A stretch of DNA of 64,000 nt from positions 1 to 64,000 of the forward strand of contig NZ_WRPR01000074.1 in NCBI RefSeq assembly GCF_010367455.1, in the 5' to 3' direction. A model generated the notes under the pieces. It did not search any database, was not told the DNA's origin, and worked only from the letters and a program-made list of their open reading frames with translations. A program made the translations under genes and the position numbers. Origin of the DNA: Candidatus Laterigemmans baculatus (GTDB lineage Bacteria > Planctomycetota > Planctomycetia > Pirellulales > Pirellulaceae). Each line of letters begins with the position of its first letter. Within the stretch, counting starts at the first letter, position 1. Positions 1-8,281 of this stretch are shown here, in pieces.

Positions 1-1
1 C

Positions 2-94
2 CTTCGGCTTGCCGTTAAACGACTTGATAGCCAACTGCTGGGCACTGCTGACTTTATGGCAATTCAGCGTGAGAAAGTGGCGCTGTCCAGCTAG
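2..94 (+). CDS. Possible 3' end of a gene entering from the left edge
   Basis: From base 2 a frame stays open for 30 codons and ends in TAG at 92-94. The peptide ends in ADFMAIQREKVALSS, which has normal soluble-protein composition. The other two forward frames are less convincing: one stops at once, and the other runs on as an arginine/proline-rich ORF through the following palindromes. No family can be recognised from so short a piece. The only support is composition and the position of the stop just before an obviously non-coding, palindrome-rich stretch. Confidence 0.25.
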   Translation, partial: LRLAVKRLDSQLLGTADFMAIQREKVALSS

Positions 95-637
95 GCTCGG
101 TCAGAAAGCCCCTTTCGGCATTACCCTCCCCCCGGGAGGGTCGGGCTCTCAGGCCCGGGGAGGGCCCACTGAATTTCGCCAAGTGGAGGATCTACGTCGC
201 GAGTCCCCCTCCCCGCTCGTTCCTCGCGACCCTCCCGAGGGGAGGGTGTCGTTGGGAGTTTTCTGGCAGAGCCTCGCCCGTGGCGGCGGATTGCCCTCCC
301 CGGACGCTGGGCTCTGTCAGAAGACCCTGAGCCGACGGCGCTAGCCGCGGGTGCTGCAGCGAAAATTCCGGGCTGCGAGGCCCGAGGCTAGCGCCTACGG
401 CTCACCCGAGGCTAGCGCCTACGGCTCACCCGAGGCTAGCGCCTACGGCTCAGAAAAAAATTGGACGCTCGCCCGTGGCGGCGGATGCCGGCGCGACGGC
501 CTTGCCAGATTCGTAGCCATAGCTACAATCTCACCCGCAACCGTAGCAAACGCTACAACGTAGCAACCCCTACGTCGCAGCCGGCACTACGGATTCTGGC
601 CCTTCCCGTTTTTCCTTGTCCGAGAGGAGAGTTGTCG
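95..637. other. Intergenic region with GC palindromes and a tandem repeat
   Basis: This stretch holds no gene I can support. It contains G/C-rich inverted motifs (CCCTCCCCCCGGGAGGG near 126-142; CCCTCCCGAGGGGAGGG near 231-247) that could fold as hairpins, then the 24-bp repeat array described separately. The open frame running into the next gene upstream of its pilin motif is arginine/serine-rich and looks like untranslated leader. Confidence 0.5.
328..452. repeat. Three 24-bp direct repeats plus one inverted degenerate copy
   Basis: Three exact, head-to-tail 24-bp units lie at 381-404, 405-428 and 429-452. Each contains GAGGCTAGCGCCTACGGCT. A fourth copy, inverted and matching 21 of 24 bases, lies at 328-351, so the block can fold on itself. 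There are no spacers, which rules out a CRISPR array. One frame would translate as PEASAYGS three times, but no gene context supports translation. Confidence 0.85.
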
Positions 638-1675
638 ATGCTCCCGCAGTCGAGACGTTCGCGGTGCGGATTCACGCTGGTCGAGCTCCTGGTGGTGATC
701 GCCATCATCGGAATGCTGGTAGGGCTGCTCCTGCCCGCGGTCCAAAGCGCCCGTGAGGCGTCGCGGCGGATGCAGTGCCAGAACCACCTCCGCCAACTGG
801 GCGTGGCCATTCACAATCACGAGCTGACCTGGAAGCAACTGCCGCCCGGGTATCTGGCCGACGTCGCCGCCGTTCGCCGGGGAGAGCTCTCGGGCGAAGC
901 ATTCGACGCGGTGACCTGGGACGCTGCTCCCGGCTGGGGCTGGGGTGCGCGACTGCTGCCGTTTCTTGAGCAGACACCGCTGGCCGACCAGATCGATTAC
1001 GAGCAGCCGCTCTGGAGCCCGGCGTTTGCTGGAGCGGTGGCGACCCGCTTAGAGGTTTTTCTCTGCCCGAGCGTCTCGGGGAGCCACGACGCGTTCGAGC
1101 TAGTGGATGCCGCGGGGCAGCTGCTTCAGAAAGGCGGCGCGGCAGTTCGGGTGGGGCGCAGTCATTACGTCGCCAGCCACGGTCAGGAAGAATGCTGGGG
1201 GGACTGTTCGGGCCCAGCGGGCGGTGTCGACGGAGAGGTCGCTCGAGTCGCCGACGGACCGTTTTATCGGAACTCGAAGACGCGGTTCGCGGATGTCACT
1301 GATGGACTTTCCAACACGGTTTTTCTCGGCGAACACACCTCACGGCTGAGCGACAAAAGCTGGGTGGGGGTGGTGCCAGGTGCGTTCGTACACCCGCGGA
1401 TTGAGTCTCCGGACAACGGTGCCGAATCGGCTGCGACGCTGCTCCTCGTCCATAGCGGTCCGGCCGCCGGAGAGCGGGATGCGCTCGGCAATCCGATCAT
1501 CCATCCGCCGAACTTTCCGACTCGCCATGTCGGTCAGATGCAGGCAGAGCACCCCGGCGGTGCGAACGTCCTGATGGGTGACGGCGCGGTTCGCTACGTC
1601 TCCGAGACGATCCACCGACCGACGTTCGCAGCGATGAGCAGCATCCGAGAAGGCGAGGTGGTCGATGTCCCTTAG
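638..1675 (+). CDS. DUF1559 (SBP_bac_10-like) pilin-type protein
   Basis: A 345-residue protein of the DUF1559 family, which is hugely expanded in planctomycetes. It begins with a type IV prepilin motif, GFTLVELLVVIAIIGMLVGL (residues about 12-31), followed by the family's AREASRRMQC segment. It ends with the family's C-terminal H-x-G-G-x-N-x-x-x-x-D-G-x-V motif (HPGGANVLMGDGAVRYV). Proteins of this type are thought to be exported and surface-anchored after prepilin-peptidase cleavage; their exact role is unknown. The ATG was chosen because GAGAGGAGA lies just upstream and the pilin motif then sits at the normal distance from the start. The frame is open 59 codons further upstream, but that part has no protein character. 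The next gene overlaps its 3' end by 11 nt. Confidence 0.9.
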   Translation: MLPQSRRSRCGFTLVELLVVIAIIGMLVGLLLPAVQSAREASRRMQCQNHLRQLGVAIHNHELTWKQLPPGYLADVAAVRRGELSGEAFDAVTWDAAPGWGWGARLLPFLEQTPLADQIDYEQPLWSPAFAGAVATRLEVFLCPSVSGSHDAFELVDAAGQLLQKGGAAVRVGRSHYVASHGQEECWGDCSGPAGGVDGEVARVADGPFYRNSKTRFADVTDGLSNTVFLGEHTSRLSDKSWVGVVPGAFVHPRIESPDNGAESAATLLLVHSGPAAGERDALGNPIIHPPNFPTRHVGQMQAEHPGGANVLMGDGAVRYVSETIHRPTFAAMSSIREGEVVDVP

Positions 1676-1985
1676 AGCTTTCCTCAATTTCGGATGGTCG
1701 ATCGCGCTCCTCGGTTTGGTCCTCTGCAGCGGCTGTGGGTACCCGCGGGTCAGCCCGGCCGCGTTCGAGACGGCCAAAGTCGTCGAAAATCTCTGCAACC
1801 TGGAAACGGCGCCGCAGATTCCTCAGGCGCGGGCGCTGGTCGCCGAACAGTTGCGCTCTGGAGAGATCACGCCCGACGAAGCAGCGCTGCTCGAAGAGAT
1901 CCTCGACGAAGCCGAAGCAGGCGATTGGGCCACAGCATCCGAACAAGCCCGCCAGCTGCTCGAAGCCCAAAACGAATACCCATAG
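1665..1985 (+). CDS. Small putative lipoprotein coupled to the DUF1559 gene
   Basis: A 106-residue protein starting inside the last codons of the DUF1559 gene, so the two are probably translationally coupled. The N-terminus is a lipoprotein signal: a short basic start, the hydrophobic stretch IALLGLVLC, and a lipobox-like C-S-G-C (candidate lipidated cysteine near residue 24). The rest is acidic and helical (LRSGEITPDEAALLEEILDEAEAGDW). Small lipoproteins often follow DUF1559 genes in planctomycetes; a shared surface complex is inference. No enzymatic motif is visible. It ends immediately before a hairpin repeat cluster that may end the transcript. Confidence 0.75.
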   Translation: MSLRAFLNFGWSIALLGLVLCSGCGYPRVSPAAFETAKVVENLCNLETAPQIPQARALVAEQLRSGEITPDEAALLEEILDEAEAGDWATASEQARQLLEAQNEYP

Positions 1986-2164
1986 TCGCCTTTCGCTCCA
2001 CAAAAGCAGCGCATCCATAGTCGCCTTTCGCTCCGCGAAAGTAGCGCACTCATAGTCGCCTTTCGCTCCGCGAAAGTAGCGGAGACACACAACTTTCGCG
2101 GAGCGAAAGGCGACTATGGGCGGAGCGAAAGGCGACTATGCGCGGAGCGAAAGGCGACTATGGG
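1981..2164. repeat. Cluster of TAGTCGCCTTTCGCTCC hairpin repeats
   Basis: Six copies of an element containing TAGTCGCCTTTCGCTCC occur here. Three are in forward orientation, starting at 1981, 2016 and 2051 (35-bp period). Three are inverted, ending at 2118, 2140 and 2162 (22-bp period). The innermost pair forms a perfect 27-bp inverted repeat (2051-2077 with 2092-2118) around a 14-nt loop. The same element recurs after 29505 and after 42533, so it is a dispersed family. It sits just past stop codons, which is compatible with a REP-like or terminator role; that is inference. Confidence 0.9.
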
Positions 2165-2452
2165 CGGAACCAACGACGAGCCCCGAAGCAACTGTCGGCA
2201 TTTCGGCGACCTGCTCGGCGATGGCGCGCTCTTCGTCGGTCGCCACGATGTAGACGGCCGCCGGGCTGCGGTCGGTCGAAATGCGGTAGACGGGGCAATC
2301 GCCGCGCTCCCTTCCGCCGCTTGCCTTTCTCCCGCTCGCAGCGTTGCCAGCGGCACCTCGCCGACACACTTGCCGGCGGCCAGCATCGCATCGGCGTCCC
2401 GGAGATTCTTGACGATCTGCTCGGGCGTGTGCCGTCTTCGTTTCTTGCTCAA
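2163..2452 (-). pseudogene. Remnant of an IS3-family transposase OrfA, 5' end only
   Basis: The first 33 codons read MSKKRRRHTPEQIVKNLRDA, then DAMLAAGKCVGEV, matching the conserved N-terminal HTH start of IS3-family (IS407/ISRso-like) OrfA proteins. After that the frame becomes proline/arginine/serine-rich nonsense. In the neighbouring minus-strand frame, roughly 2166-2306, there is a short protein-like segment (VYRISTDRSPAAVYIVATDE) that is not recognisably transposase. No OrfB, DDE residues or terminal inverted repeats are present, and the hairpin repeat cluster abuts the truncated end. This is a dead fragment, not a mobile element. Confidence 0.65.
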
Positions 2453-2555
2453 GTGAAAATCCTCCAGCCGGAAGTGGCCTCAGACTTTCATAACCTCTGG
2501 ATCAGGATTTGGGGAGCATTCCGCGTATCGCTCCGGTATAGATCCTATGCCAGCC

Positions 2556-4109
2556 TCACCACTGCACCGTCTCACCGCCGCTGCGTGTGAACAGTCCCCG
2601 CAAGGAGTCCTTGGGCAGATCTAGGGGGACAGCCCTCGCTGATCCATCGCCGTAGGCGGTCAGAAACACTCCTGGAAAGTGCCCGCCGAGCCCCCGCTCC
2701 GGATTCTCAGGGTCGATTCCATATGCCCCTGGCTTGGTCCAAATCTCGGCATGTTCGTCGTCCACTTCGGTGACCATGATGGTGTTGGACAGGCCGTCAG
2801 TCACCTGCTGGAAGCGAGCCACTTCACCGGGAGGAAACATCGAACCCTCGCCACCGGGAACGGCGAAATTGGCTCGACCGTCGCGCTGAAGATGGCGAGA
2901 GAGAGGAATGTAAAACACCTCAGGCATCTGTGGAATCAGTTCCCGGTTGTGGGCACTGTCCCAGGCTTCATCGAGCCGGAACTTTTCGTACAGTTCCCGC
3001 TCGCCCAGGTAGGGCAGTAGCTGCACACGCCAACTCAGCAGGGGCCGTCCCTGCTCATCGGTCGCTGCCGCCGTGGGTAAGTGCCCGAAGGTGTCGTGAT
3101 AAGCATGTATCGCAAGGGAGAGATGCTTCAATTGCCGCATGGCGTGCTTCCGAGCTTCCGCACGCAGCCCACTTTGTATAGGTTCAGCGATGAACTGCAG
3201 CAGATGTTGCAGTGTCTCGCTCGACGCATCCAGATTCAGCCGCAGTTGATCTCCCTCGCGGGTGGGAAGAAGGCTGCTGAGGTGCCGGGCCAGTTCTGGC
3301 CACTCCTGTGCAAAGGGAGCATGCGTCTGCAGGCTTACCACGCTTCGCTCGGCGACCTCGCGTAGCTCAGTCGCCGCGGTCGCATCCGATGCTTGAAGCG
3401 TCAGCGTCGCGGTCGGATTCGGTCGTGAATCGATTCTGAGGGTGATCCACCGGATTCCCCGGGTCAGCGGGTGAATGCTTCCACCGCCGAGAGCGACCGG
3501 CAACCGCGGCTGAACGACTTCGACGGCGCGTCGCTGATCGTCGTTCGCCGCCACAACGGCCCAAACGGCGGAGTCTTCCATTTCTTCCAAAGCCTCTTCG
3601 ATGGCAGAGGAAGGCTGTGTTTCAAGATTTGCAAGACGCTCCAATGTCGAGGCCGCACCGAACACCGTAGCGCTACCGATCGGGCGAGATTGAACGTCTC
3701 GATCTTGCCCCTGCTCAAGCAACACGGTCAGAGCATCTGCATTTAAGGATTCGGTCTGGGGCACGACGACGAACGGCATCTCGCCAAACGGATCGAATAG
3801 ATCGAACACAAAATAAACTTCTTCAACGTCGCCGTCCTCGAGGATGCGCTGCATAGCTACAACGCGATCGGCCACGCGAGTTGCATAAGGGGTGCCAACT
3901 GGCATCACCCGCTCAACCAACGCCACCGCCGAATCGCGTTCCAAGGCCTGTGTCTCGACTCCCACGACCGCGACGGTCTGGGAACTGAGCAGCGGCTTTA
4001 GAAGATCAAGTGCATCGGTGTCTGCAGCAATTGACGCAGAGGAAAAACATGCGAAGAGAGCTACGTTGCTGACCAAACTCAGAGCCAGACGAGAACCGGA
4101 TCGGTACAT
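2556..4109 (-). CDS. Secreted protein with C-terminal DUF1559-like domain
   Basis: A 517-residue protein with a signal peptide (LALSLVSNVALFACFSSASIAA) instead of a pilin motif. The first 300 or so residues have no recognised family. Residues about 315-517 resemble the DUF1559 globular region: MRQLKHLSLAIHAYHDTFGHL, SWRVQLLPYLGERELYEKF, QVTDGLSNTIMVTEV, and a degenerate closing motif GHFPGVFLTAYGDGSARAV. It is the last gene of a minus-strand run headed by an ECF sigma factor, 14 nt after its neighbour, so it is probably one of the secreted products of that operon. Function is unknown. Confidence 0.8.
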   Translation of the reverse strand: MYRSGSRLALSLVSNVALFACFSSASIAADTDALDLLKPLLSSQTVAVVGVETQALERDSAVALVERVMPVGTPYATRVADRVVAMQRILEDGDVEEVYFVFDLFDPFGEMPFVVVPQTESLNADALTVLLEQGQDRDVQSRPIGSATVFGAASTLERLANLETQPSSAIEEALEEMEDSAVWAVVAANDDQRRAVEVVQPRLPVALGGGSIHPLTRGIRWITLRIDSRPNPTATLTLQASDATAATELREVAERSVVSLQTHAPFAQEWPELARHLSSLLPTREGDQLRLNLDASSETLQHLLQFIAEPIQSGLRAEARKHAMRQLKHLSLAIHAYHDTFGHLPTAAATDEQGRPLLSWRVQLLPYLGERELYEKFRLDEAWDSAHNRELIPQMPEVFYIPLSRHLQRDGRANFAVPGGEGSMFPPGEVARFQQVTDGLSNTIMVTEVDDEHAEIWTKPGAYGIDPENPERGLGGHFPGVFLTAYGDGSARAVPLDLPKDSLRGLFTRSGGETVQW

Positions 4110-4123
4110 GCTAAGATCTCCAT

Positions 4124-5530
4124 TTAGGGTGTGGCTGTTGCGAAGCGAACTTCCGCGTGAAGAGAGTCAGAGCCCGAAGGATGGCTCGGAGGACCTTCGA
4201 TGATTGCTGTCTGCTGGTCGACGCGGTACTCGAATGGCTTTCCCGTCATGGGGTCCAGCGGGATCGGAACTTCGAAAGCGTCGAGCGAAGGGGGGATTCG
4301 CCCCTCATGACGTGAGCCGTATAACCGGATGGCTTCGACCATCCGCAGCACCGCAATCTCTCGCTGGGCGCGGGCCATGGCGTATCGGTAGCCTTGAAAC
4401 GCAGGCAGAAAGGCACCTGAGAGTGGCAGGATTTCTTCAGAGTCAGCCTCCGCGAAGACGTTCTCCACCGACGGTTGCGGATGGCTGGCGGGATAGGGGA
4501 CGAACAGCCATTTGAGCAATCCATCACGCCGAGCTTCGTACTGCAGCATGCTGTAGGCGAGGATGGCTTGAGAGACCGCCAGTTTTTCAACTCGATCGGA
4601 TTCCCACCCGGCATCGATCAGTCCCTGCTTTGCGATCGGGTATCCCCGCACGACATCCCCGAGAAAAGCCAACTGGTCGTCACTCTGATCGGTGAAATTC
4701 CTGGCTAACTTCCAAACTTCCTCCAATTGGCCTCGCCAGTACTCCTCGCCGTATTCCGATCGTGTTAGATCTTGCAAGAATGGAAAGCTAAGCTCCAGGG
4801 CGGCTAATTCCGCCTCGATTCCAGGTCGGGCGTTGATGAGTGGATCGGGCAAGGCCGTCAGTGCCCAGTAAAGATTCGGGGATTCCGGATGCTGCACGAA
4901 CTCTCGCACTTGGCGCGACATCGCATTGCTTTCATCAATCCCCACCAGCCCATTGACCATGGTGTGGCCCTCCGCAACGAAGCGCGCAAGTGCATATCCA
5001 CTTTGCAGACTGCGGATGGCGCCTTCAAAATCGCGTTTCGCGACCTGCCGGCGCACACGAACAGCAAGCAACCTGCTGAATTGACGGGTTTGTTGAGTCT
5101 CCGGAAGCAGCATTGTGTAATACGGTTGATCGCGGAACGGCAACTGCCAGTCGACATGATCCGAGCGGGCGGCGTTCTCGAGATGAAAGAAAATCGGGCT
5201 GTCGCGTGTCGCCTTTTGGATCTGCTCGTTGGCGAGCACCTCCTCGAGAGGCCATTCGTCCGCCTGCTCGATGGCCTTCCACATCTCGCGATCTACGAAG
5301 AAAGCCTGCTGTTCCGCAGCCACCTTGCCATACCAGACGGCGGCATTGCCAGGACGCTGCTCTAAGAGCGGCGGCATCAAGCGGTGCTTGAGCGCGGGTG
5401 TTGGATCACCGGCGGGATGTACCGTGAAGCGAATGATGGTGCCGGCATCCTGTGCAGCAGCCGGCTTCGGGTTTGCCGCAACACAGGCTAACAGCAGGAA
5501 GACTGCATGCCGTAACTGAGGGAGTCTCAT
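4124..5530 (-). CDS. Secreted protein of unknown function in the sigma-factor operon
   Basis: A 468-residue protein with a clear signal peptide (HAVFLLLACVAANPKPAAAQ). The mature part is mostly helical and acidic, with no motif I recognise. Near the C-terminus there is a processed-pilin-like segment (MARAQREIAVLRMVEAIRLY, then PPSLDAFEVPIPLDPMTGKPFEYRVD in two parts), reminiscent of planctomycete proteins in which a 'G-x-P/L-D-P-x-T-G-K-P' strand closes the protein. It starts 2 nt after the anti-sigma-like gene ends and lies 14 nt before the DUF1559-like gene, so all are probably co-transcribed. No enzyme function is claimed. Confidence 0.75.
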   Translation of the reverse strand: MRLPQLRHAVFLLLACVAANPKPAAAQDAGTIIRFTVHPAGDPTPALKHRLMPPLLEQRPGNAAVWYGKVAAEQQAFFVDREMWKAIEQADEWPLEEVLANEQIQKATRDSPIFFHLENAARSDHVDWQLPFRDQPYYTMLLPETQQTRQFSRLLAVRVRRQVAKRDFEGAIRSLQSGYALARFVAEGHTMVNGLVGIDESNAMSRQVREFVQHPESPNLYWALTALPDPLINARPGIEAELAALELSFPFLQDLTRSEYGEEYWRGQLEEVWKLARNFTDQSDDQLAFLGDVVRGYPIAKQGLIDAGWESDRVEKLAVSQAILAYSMLQYEARRDGLLKWLFVPYPASHPQPSVENVFAEADSEEILPLSGAFLPAFQGYRYAMARAQREIAVLRMVEAIRLYGSRHEGRIPPSLDAFEVPIPLDPMTGKPFEYRVDQQTAIIEGPPSHPSGSDSLHAEVRFATATP

Positions 5531-5532
5531 AC

Positions 5533-6258
5533 CTAAGTTCCTAATAGGATTGGGGTGCGAAATTCGGAATTGTTTCGCCCGAGGTTCTCCAGGAGCAGTT
5601 CTCTCCGTTGTTGGTAGTGGGTCGGCGGGGCGGGGTTCTCAGATAACTCGGAGTCAGGCTCCTCGGCCGTGGCCGTATTCTCCGGTCGCGGAGGCGGCAA
5701 CGATTCCCAGGGACTCACTCCGTGTCGCAGGAGCATCGAAATCAATGCAAGCCGTGCCGTGTCGTGCGGCTCGGCCGTGACTGAGCGGCCGCGGTTCCGC
5801 AACCCGCCTTGAACATGCGGCGACTCGGAGCCGGCTGGGGATGCTGCGTCTGGCTCTGGTACATCTGCCTGCGCAGCGGCATCCGTCAATAGGCGGTCCG
5901 CCCCGGGGCCTTCAGCGACGGAGTTTCCCAAGCGGGGCTCTGGCAATGCAGCCACGACTTGCACGCGTTCCACCGCCGGGACTGGCGGCCGCAGCCAGGC
6001 CATCAGCAGCACCGTGGCGGCGACGGCCAAGCTGGCCGAGAGGGTCGATGCCTTGGCCACACTCCAACGCGGGTTCACCGGCGGTGCAGAGGGCTGGACG
6101 GACTGCCGCCCGGCCTGATACCAGAGCTGGGCTTGGTCGAGGCGATCAGTGCGCGGCTCGAGTCCGCCGAGCACCGCTTCCAACGCACGCAGCTCAGGCG
6201 GCAAGGGGCGCTCGGCCGAACGTCGAAAATCGTCTAGGTCGTCGTCTTGGCGGGACAT
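5533..6258 (-). CDS. Single-pass membrane protein, probable anti-sigma factor
   Basis: A 241-residue protein with an acidic N-terminal cytoplasmic part (about 70 residues) and one membrane segment near residues 73-91 (ASLAVAATVLLMAWL). The proline-rich C-terminal part is expected outside the membrane. It starts inside the sigma factor gene (25-nt overlap), the standard arrangement for ECF sigma/anti-sigma pairs. I see no zinc-binding H-x3-C-x2-C motif, so it is not a ZAS-type anti-sigma; the role rests on position and topology. It may sense an envelope signal and hold the sigma factor inactive. Confidence 0.65.
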   Translation of the reverse strand: MSRQDDDLDDFRRSAERPLPPELRALEAVLGGLEPRTDRLDQAQLWYQAGRQSVQPSAPPVNPRWSVAKASTLSASLAVAATVLLMAWLRPPVPAVERVQVVAALPEPRLGNSVAEGPGADRLLTDAAAQADVPEPDAASPAGSESPHVQGGLRNRGRSVTAEPHDTARLALISMLLRHGVSPWESLPPPRPENTATAEEPDSELSENPAPPTHYQQRRELLLENLGRNNSEFRTPILLGT

Positions 6259-6746
6259 GGGATACGCATCTTTTCTCGAAGTGTTTCCAAGCCGCTGACG
6301 TAGCGGCGATACGCGGTGGCTGGCGACGTGCCCGTCAGCACGGCGACTTGTTCATACGACAGGCCGCCCCACAACCGCGCGACAATCGACTCGCGCTGCT
6401 CAATCGGTAATTGCTCGAGCGCCTCGACGGCTGCTTCCGCATCGAGGCGCTGATCGACGGCGGGCTCAAACCATGGCGGGCGGCTTTCCGAGGCGAGCGA
6501 CTCGCGTCGACCTCGCCGGCTTTCCGTCCGCGCAGCGTTGATCGAGCCATTGCGGACGACTCGGTACAGCCAGGCGACTGGGTCCGCAGGCATGTCGGCT
6601 TGGCGGAGCAACTGCAAAAACGCGTCCTGGACGACGTCTTCCGGAGTCCGACACCACTGCTGGGCGTAAAGCACCAGGGCCGGACCGCGGTCGCGGATCA
6701 GCCGCACAACGGCGTCAGCCTCCGCATCACCCATCCACTCCACCAT
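6234..6746 (-). CDS. ECF-type RNA polymerase sigma factor
   Basis: A 170-residue sigma-70 family protein of the extracytoplasmic-function size class. Region 2 is visible (WCRTPEDVVQDAFLQLLRQ, then PVAWLYRVVRNGSINAARTE) and region 4 follows (LPIEQRESIVARLWGGLSYE, TGTSPATAYRRYVSGLETLR). The Q-D-A-F core and the R-x-x-R-N-x-x-I-N segment are typical of planctomycete and other ECF groups. It heads a minus-strand operon with a membrane protein (overlapping) and two secreted proteins, so those are likely its targets as well as its partners. A second ATG five codons downstream is an alternative start. Confidence 0.9.
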   Translation of the reverse strand: MVEWMGDAEADAVVRLIRDRGPALVLYAQQWCRTPEDVVQDAFLQLLRQADMPADPVAWLYRVVRNGSINAARTESRRGRRESLASESRPPWFEPAVDQRLDAEAAVEALEQLPIEQRESIVARLWGGLSYEQVAVLTGTSPATAYRRYVSGLETLREKMRIPCPAKTTT

Positions 6747-6970
6747 CTACTGTGCACCCGAGCATCCCACCGAGCGGCGGCTCCATCGCCGCCCGCTATT
6801 CATTCAACACCGCGGGGCCAACTTAATTTCAAAAAAATGCCCCTCATGCGGCTCCAACCCTCCGACACGAGCAACCACTGCCTCGAAGGAGCTGAAAACC
6901 TGTTTGTCACCGACCGGTTCGTTAAGATGACAGCCGTTCCCGTTCCTTTCCCCTGCCCCAACGATATCTC

Positions 6971-8281
6971 ATGCGGACTTGCAAATCCTTTGTTCTGGCC
7001 GTGGCGGCTGCCGGGTGTGCGGTCGTGCCGGTTTGCGTCGCCCAGTCGCCAAAGACGATTTACGACGAAGGACTCGTTCCGAAGTACTCGCTTCCCGATC
7101 CGCTGATCACGGCCAGTGGCGATCAGGTGGTGAGCGCGGAAATGTGGCGAGAGCAGCGCCGCGGAGAAATTTTGGAATTGTTTGCAACGCAGGTGTATGG
7201 GAAGGCGCCGGCGGCTCCGCCAGAGATGCGTTTTGAAACGCTGTCGGTGGACAAGGAAGCACTCGCAGGGAAAGCCACGCGCAAGCAAGTTCGCGTCTTG
7301 TTTACTGGCAAGAGCGATGGCCCCTCGATGGATATCTTGATCTACCAGCCTCACACTGCCTCCACCGATTCCCCAGTGCCGGCTTTCTTGGGACTTAACT
7401 TCTACGGAAACCATACGATCCATCCCGATCCCGAGATCGTGCTCTCCGAGAGCTGGATGCGGAGCAATCCGGACAAAGGGGTTGTCGACCACCGCGCCAC
7501 CGAAGCCTCGCGGGGCGTGAGTGCGAAGTCTTGGCCGGTCGAGAAGATTTTGGACCGCGGCTATGCCCTGGCCACGATCTACTGTGGCGACATCGATCCC
7601 GATTTCGATGATGGCTTTCAAAATGGCGTCCATCCGCTCGGCTATGAGCCAGGGCAGAGTCAACCGAAACCCGACCAGTGGGGAACGATCGCGGCTTGGG
7701 CTTGGGGACTTTCGCGGGCTCTCGACTACCTCGAGAGCGACGCCGACATCGATGCGAGCCGAGTGGCCGTGATGGGGCATTCGCGGCTCGGCAAGACGGC
7801 GCTGTGGGCTGGGGCGAGCGATCCGCGATTCGCGTTGGCGATTTCCAACAACTCGGGCTGCGGCGGCGCGGCGCTCAGCCGCCGACGGTTCGGCGAGACG
7901 GTCAAAGTGATCAACACGGCGTTCCCCCATTGGTTCTGCGGGAACTTCAAGCAGTACAACGACAACGAAGACTCGCTGCCGGTCGACCAACACATGCTGA
8001 TCGCCCTGCTCGCTCCCCGGCCGGTCTACATCGCGAGCGCCGCGGAGGATCGGTGGGCTGACCCGCGAGGTGAGTTTCTCGCAGGGCTGCACGCCGATCC
8101 GGTCTACCGCCTGCTCGGCACGCCAGGGCTCGATGCTCCGCAGCTCTCGGCCGAGAGCATGCCCGAGGTGAATGCACCGATCGGTCACACGATTGGCTAC
8201 CACATCCGCAGCGGCAAACACGCAGTGACCGAGTACGACTGGCAGCAGTACCTCGACTTTGCCGACCGCCATCTGAAGTGA
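6971..8281 (+). CDS. Glucuronoyl esterase, CE15 family, exported
   Basis: A 436-residue alpha/beta hydrolase of the bacterial CE15 type. These enzymes cleave esters between glucuronic acid side chains of xylan and lignin alcohols. The nucleophile is Ser271 in [13 protein letters not shown], the family's G-x-S-R-x-G-K signature; the likely histidine is His417 in [11 protein letters not shown]. The [13 protein letters not shown] segment and [15 protein letters not shown] are also typical. A signal peptide ([20 protein letters not shown]) predicts export. The stop codon overlaps the start of the next gene. With the sulfatases and the second esterase nearby, it points to use of complex algal or plant polysaccharide. 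Confidence 0.9.
   Translation: MRTCKSFVLAVAAAGCAVVPVCVAQSPKTIYDEGLVPKYSLPDPLITASGDQVVSAEMWREQRRGEILELFATQVYGKAPAAPPEMRFETLSVDKEALAGKATRKQVRVLFTGKSDGPSMDILIYQPHTASTDSPVPAFLGLNFYGNHTIHPDPEIVLSESWMRSNPDKGVVDHRATEASRGVSAKSWPVEKILDRGYALATIYCGDIDPDFDDGFQNGVHPLGYEPGQSQPKPDQWGTIAAWAWGLSRALDYLESDADIDASRVAVMGHSRLGKTALWAGASDPRFALAISNNSGCGGAALSRRRFGETVKVINTAFPHWFCGNFKQYNDNEDSLPVDQHMLIALLAPRPVYIASAAEDRWADPRGEFLAGLHADPVYRLLGTPGLDAPQLSAESMPEVNAPIGHTIGYHIRSGKHAVTEYDWQQYLDFADRHLK

Noticed and set aside
9-344. 111-codon plus-strand frame at the left edge
   Set aside because: It runs through palindromes and G/C-rich repeats and is Pro/Arg/Gly-rich; no start signal.
381-452. Possible CRISPR array
   Set aside because: The repeat units are directly adjacent with no spacers, and no cas genes are present in the window.
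2114-2452. Functional insertion sequence
   Set aside because: Only the first 33 or so codons of OrfA are recognisable; no OrfB, no terminal repeats.
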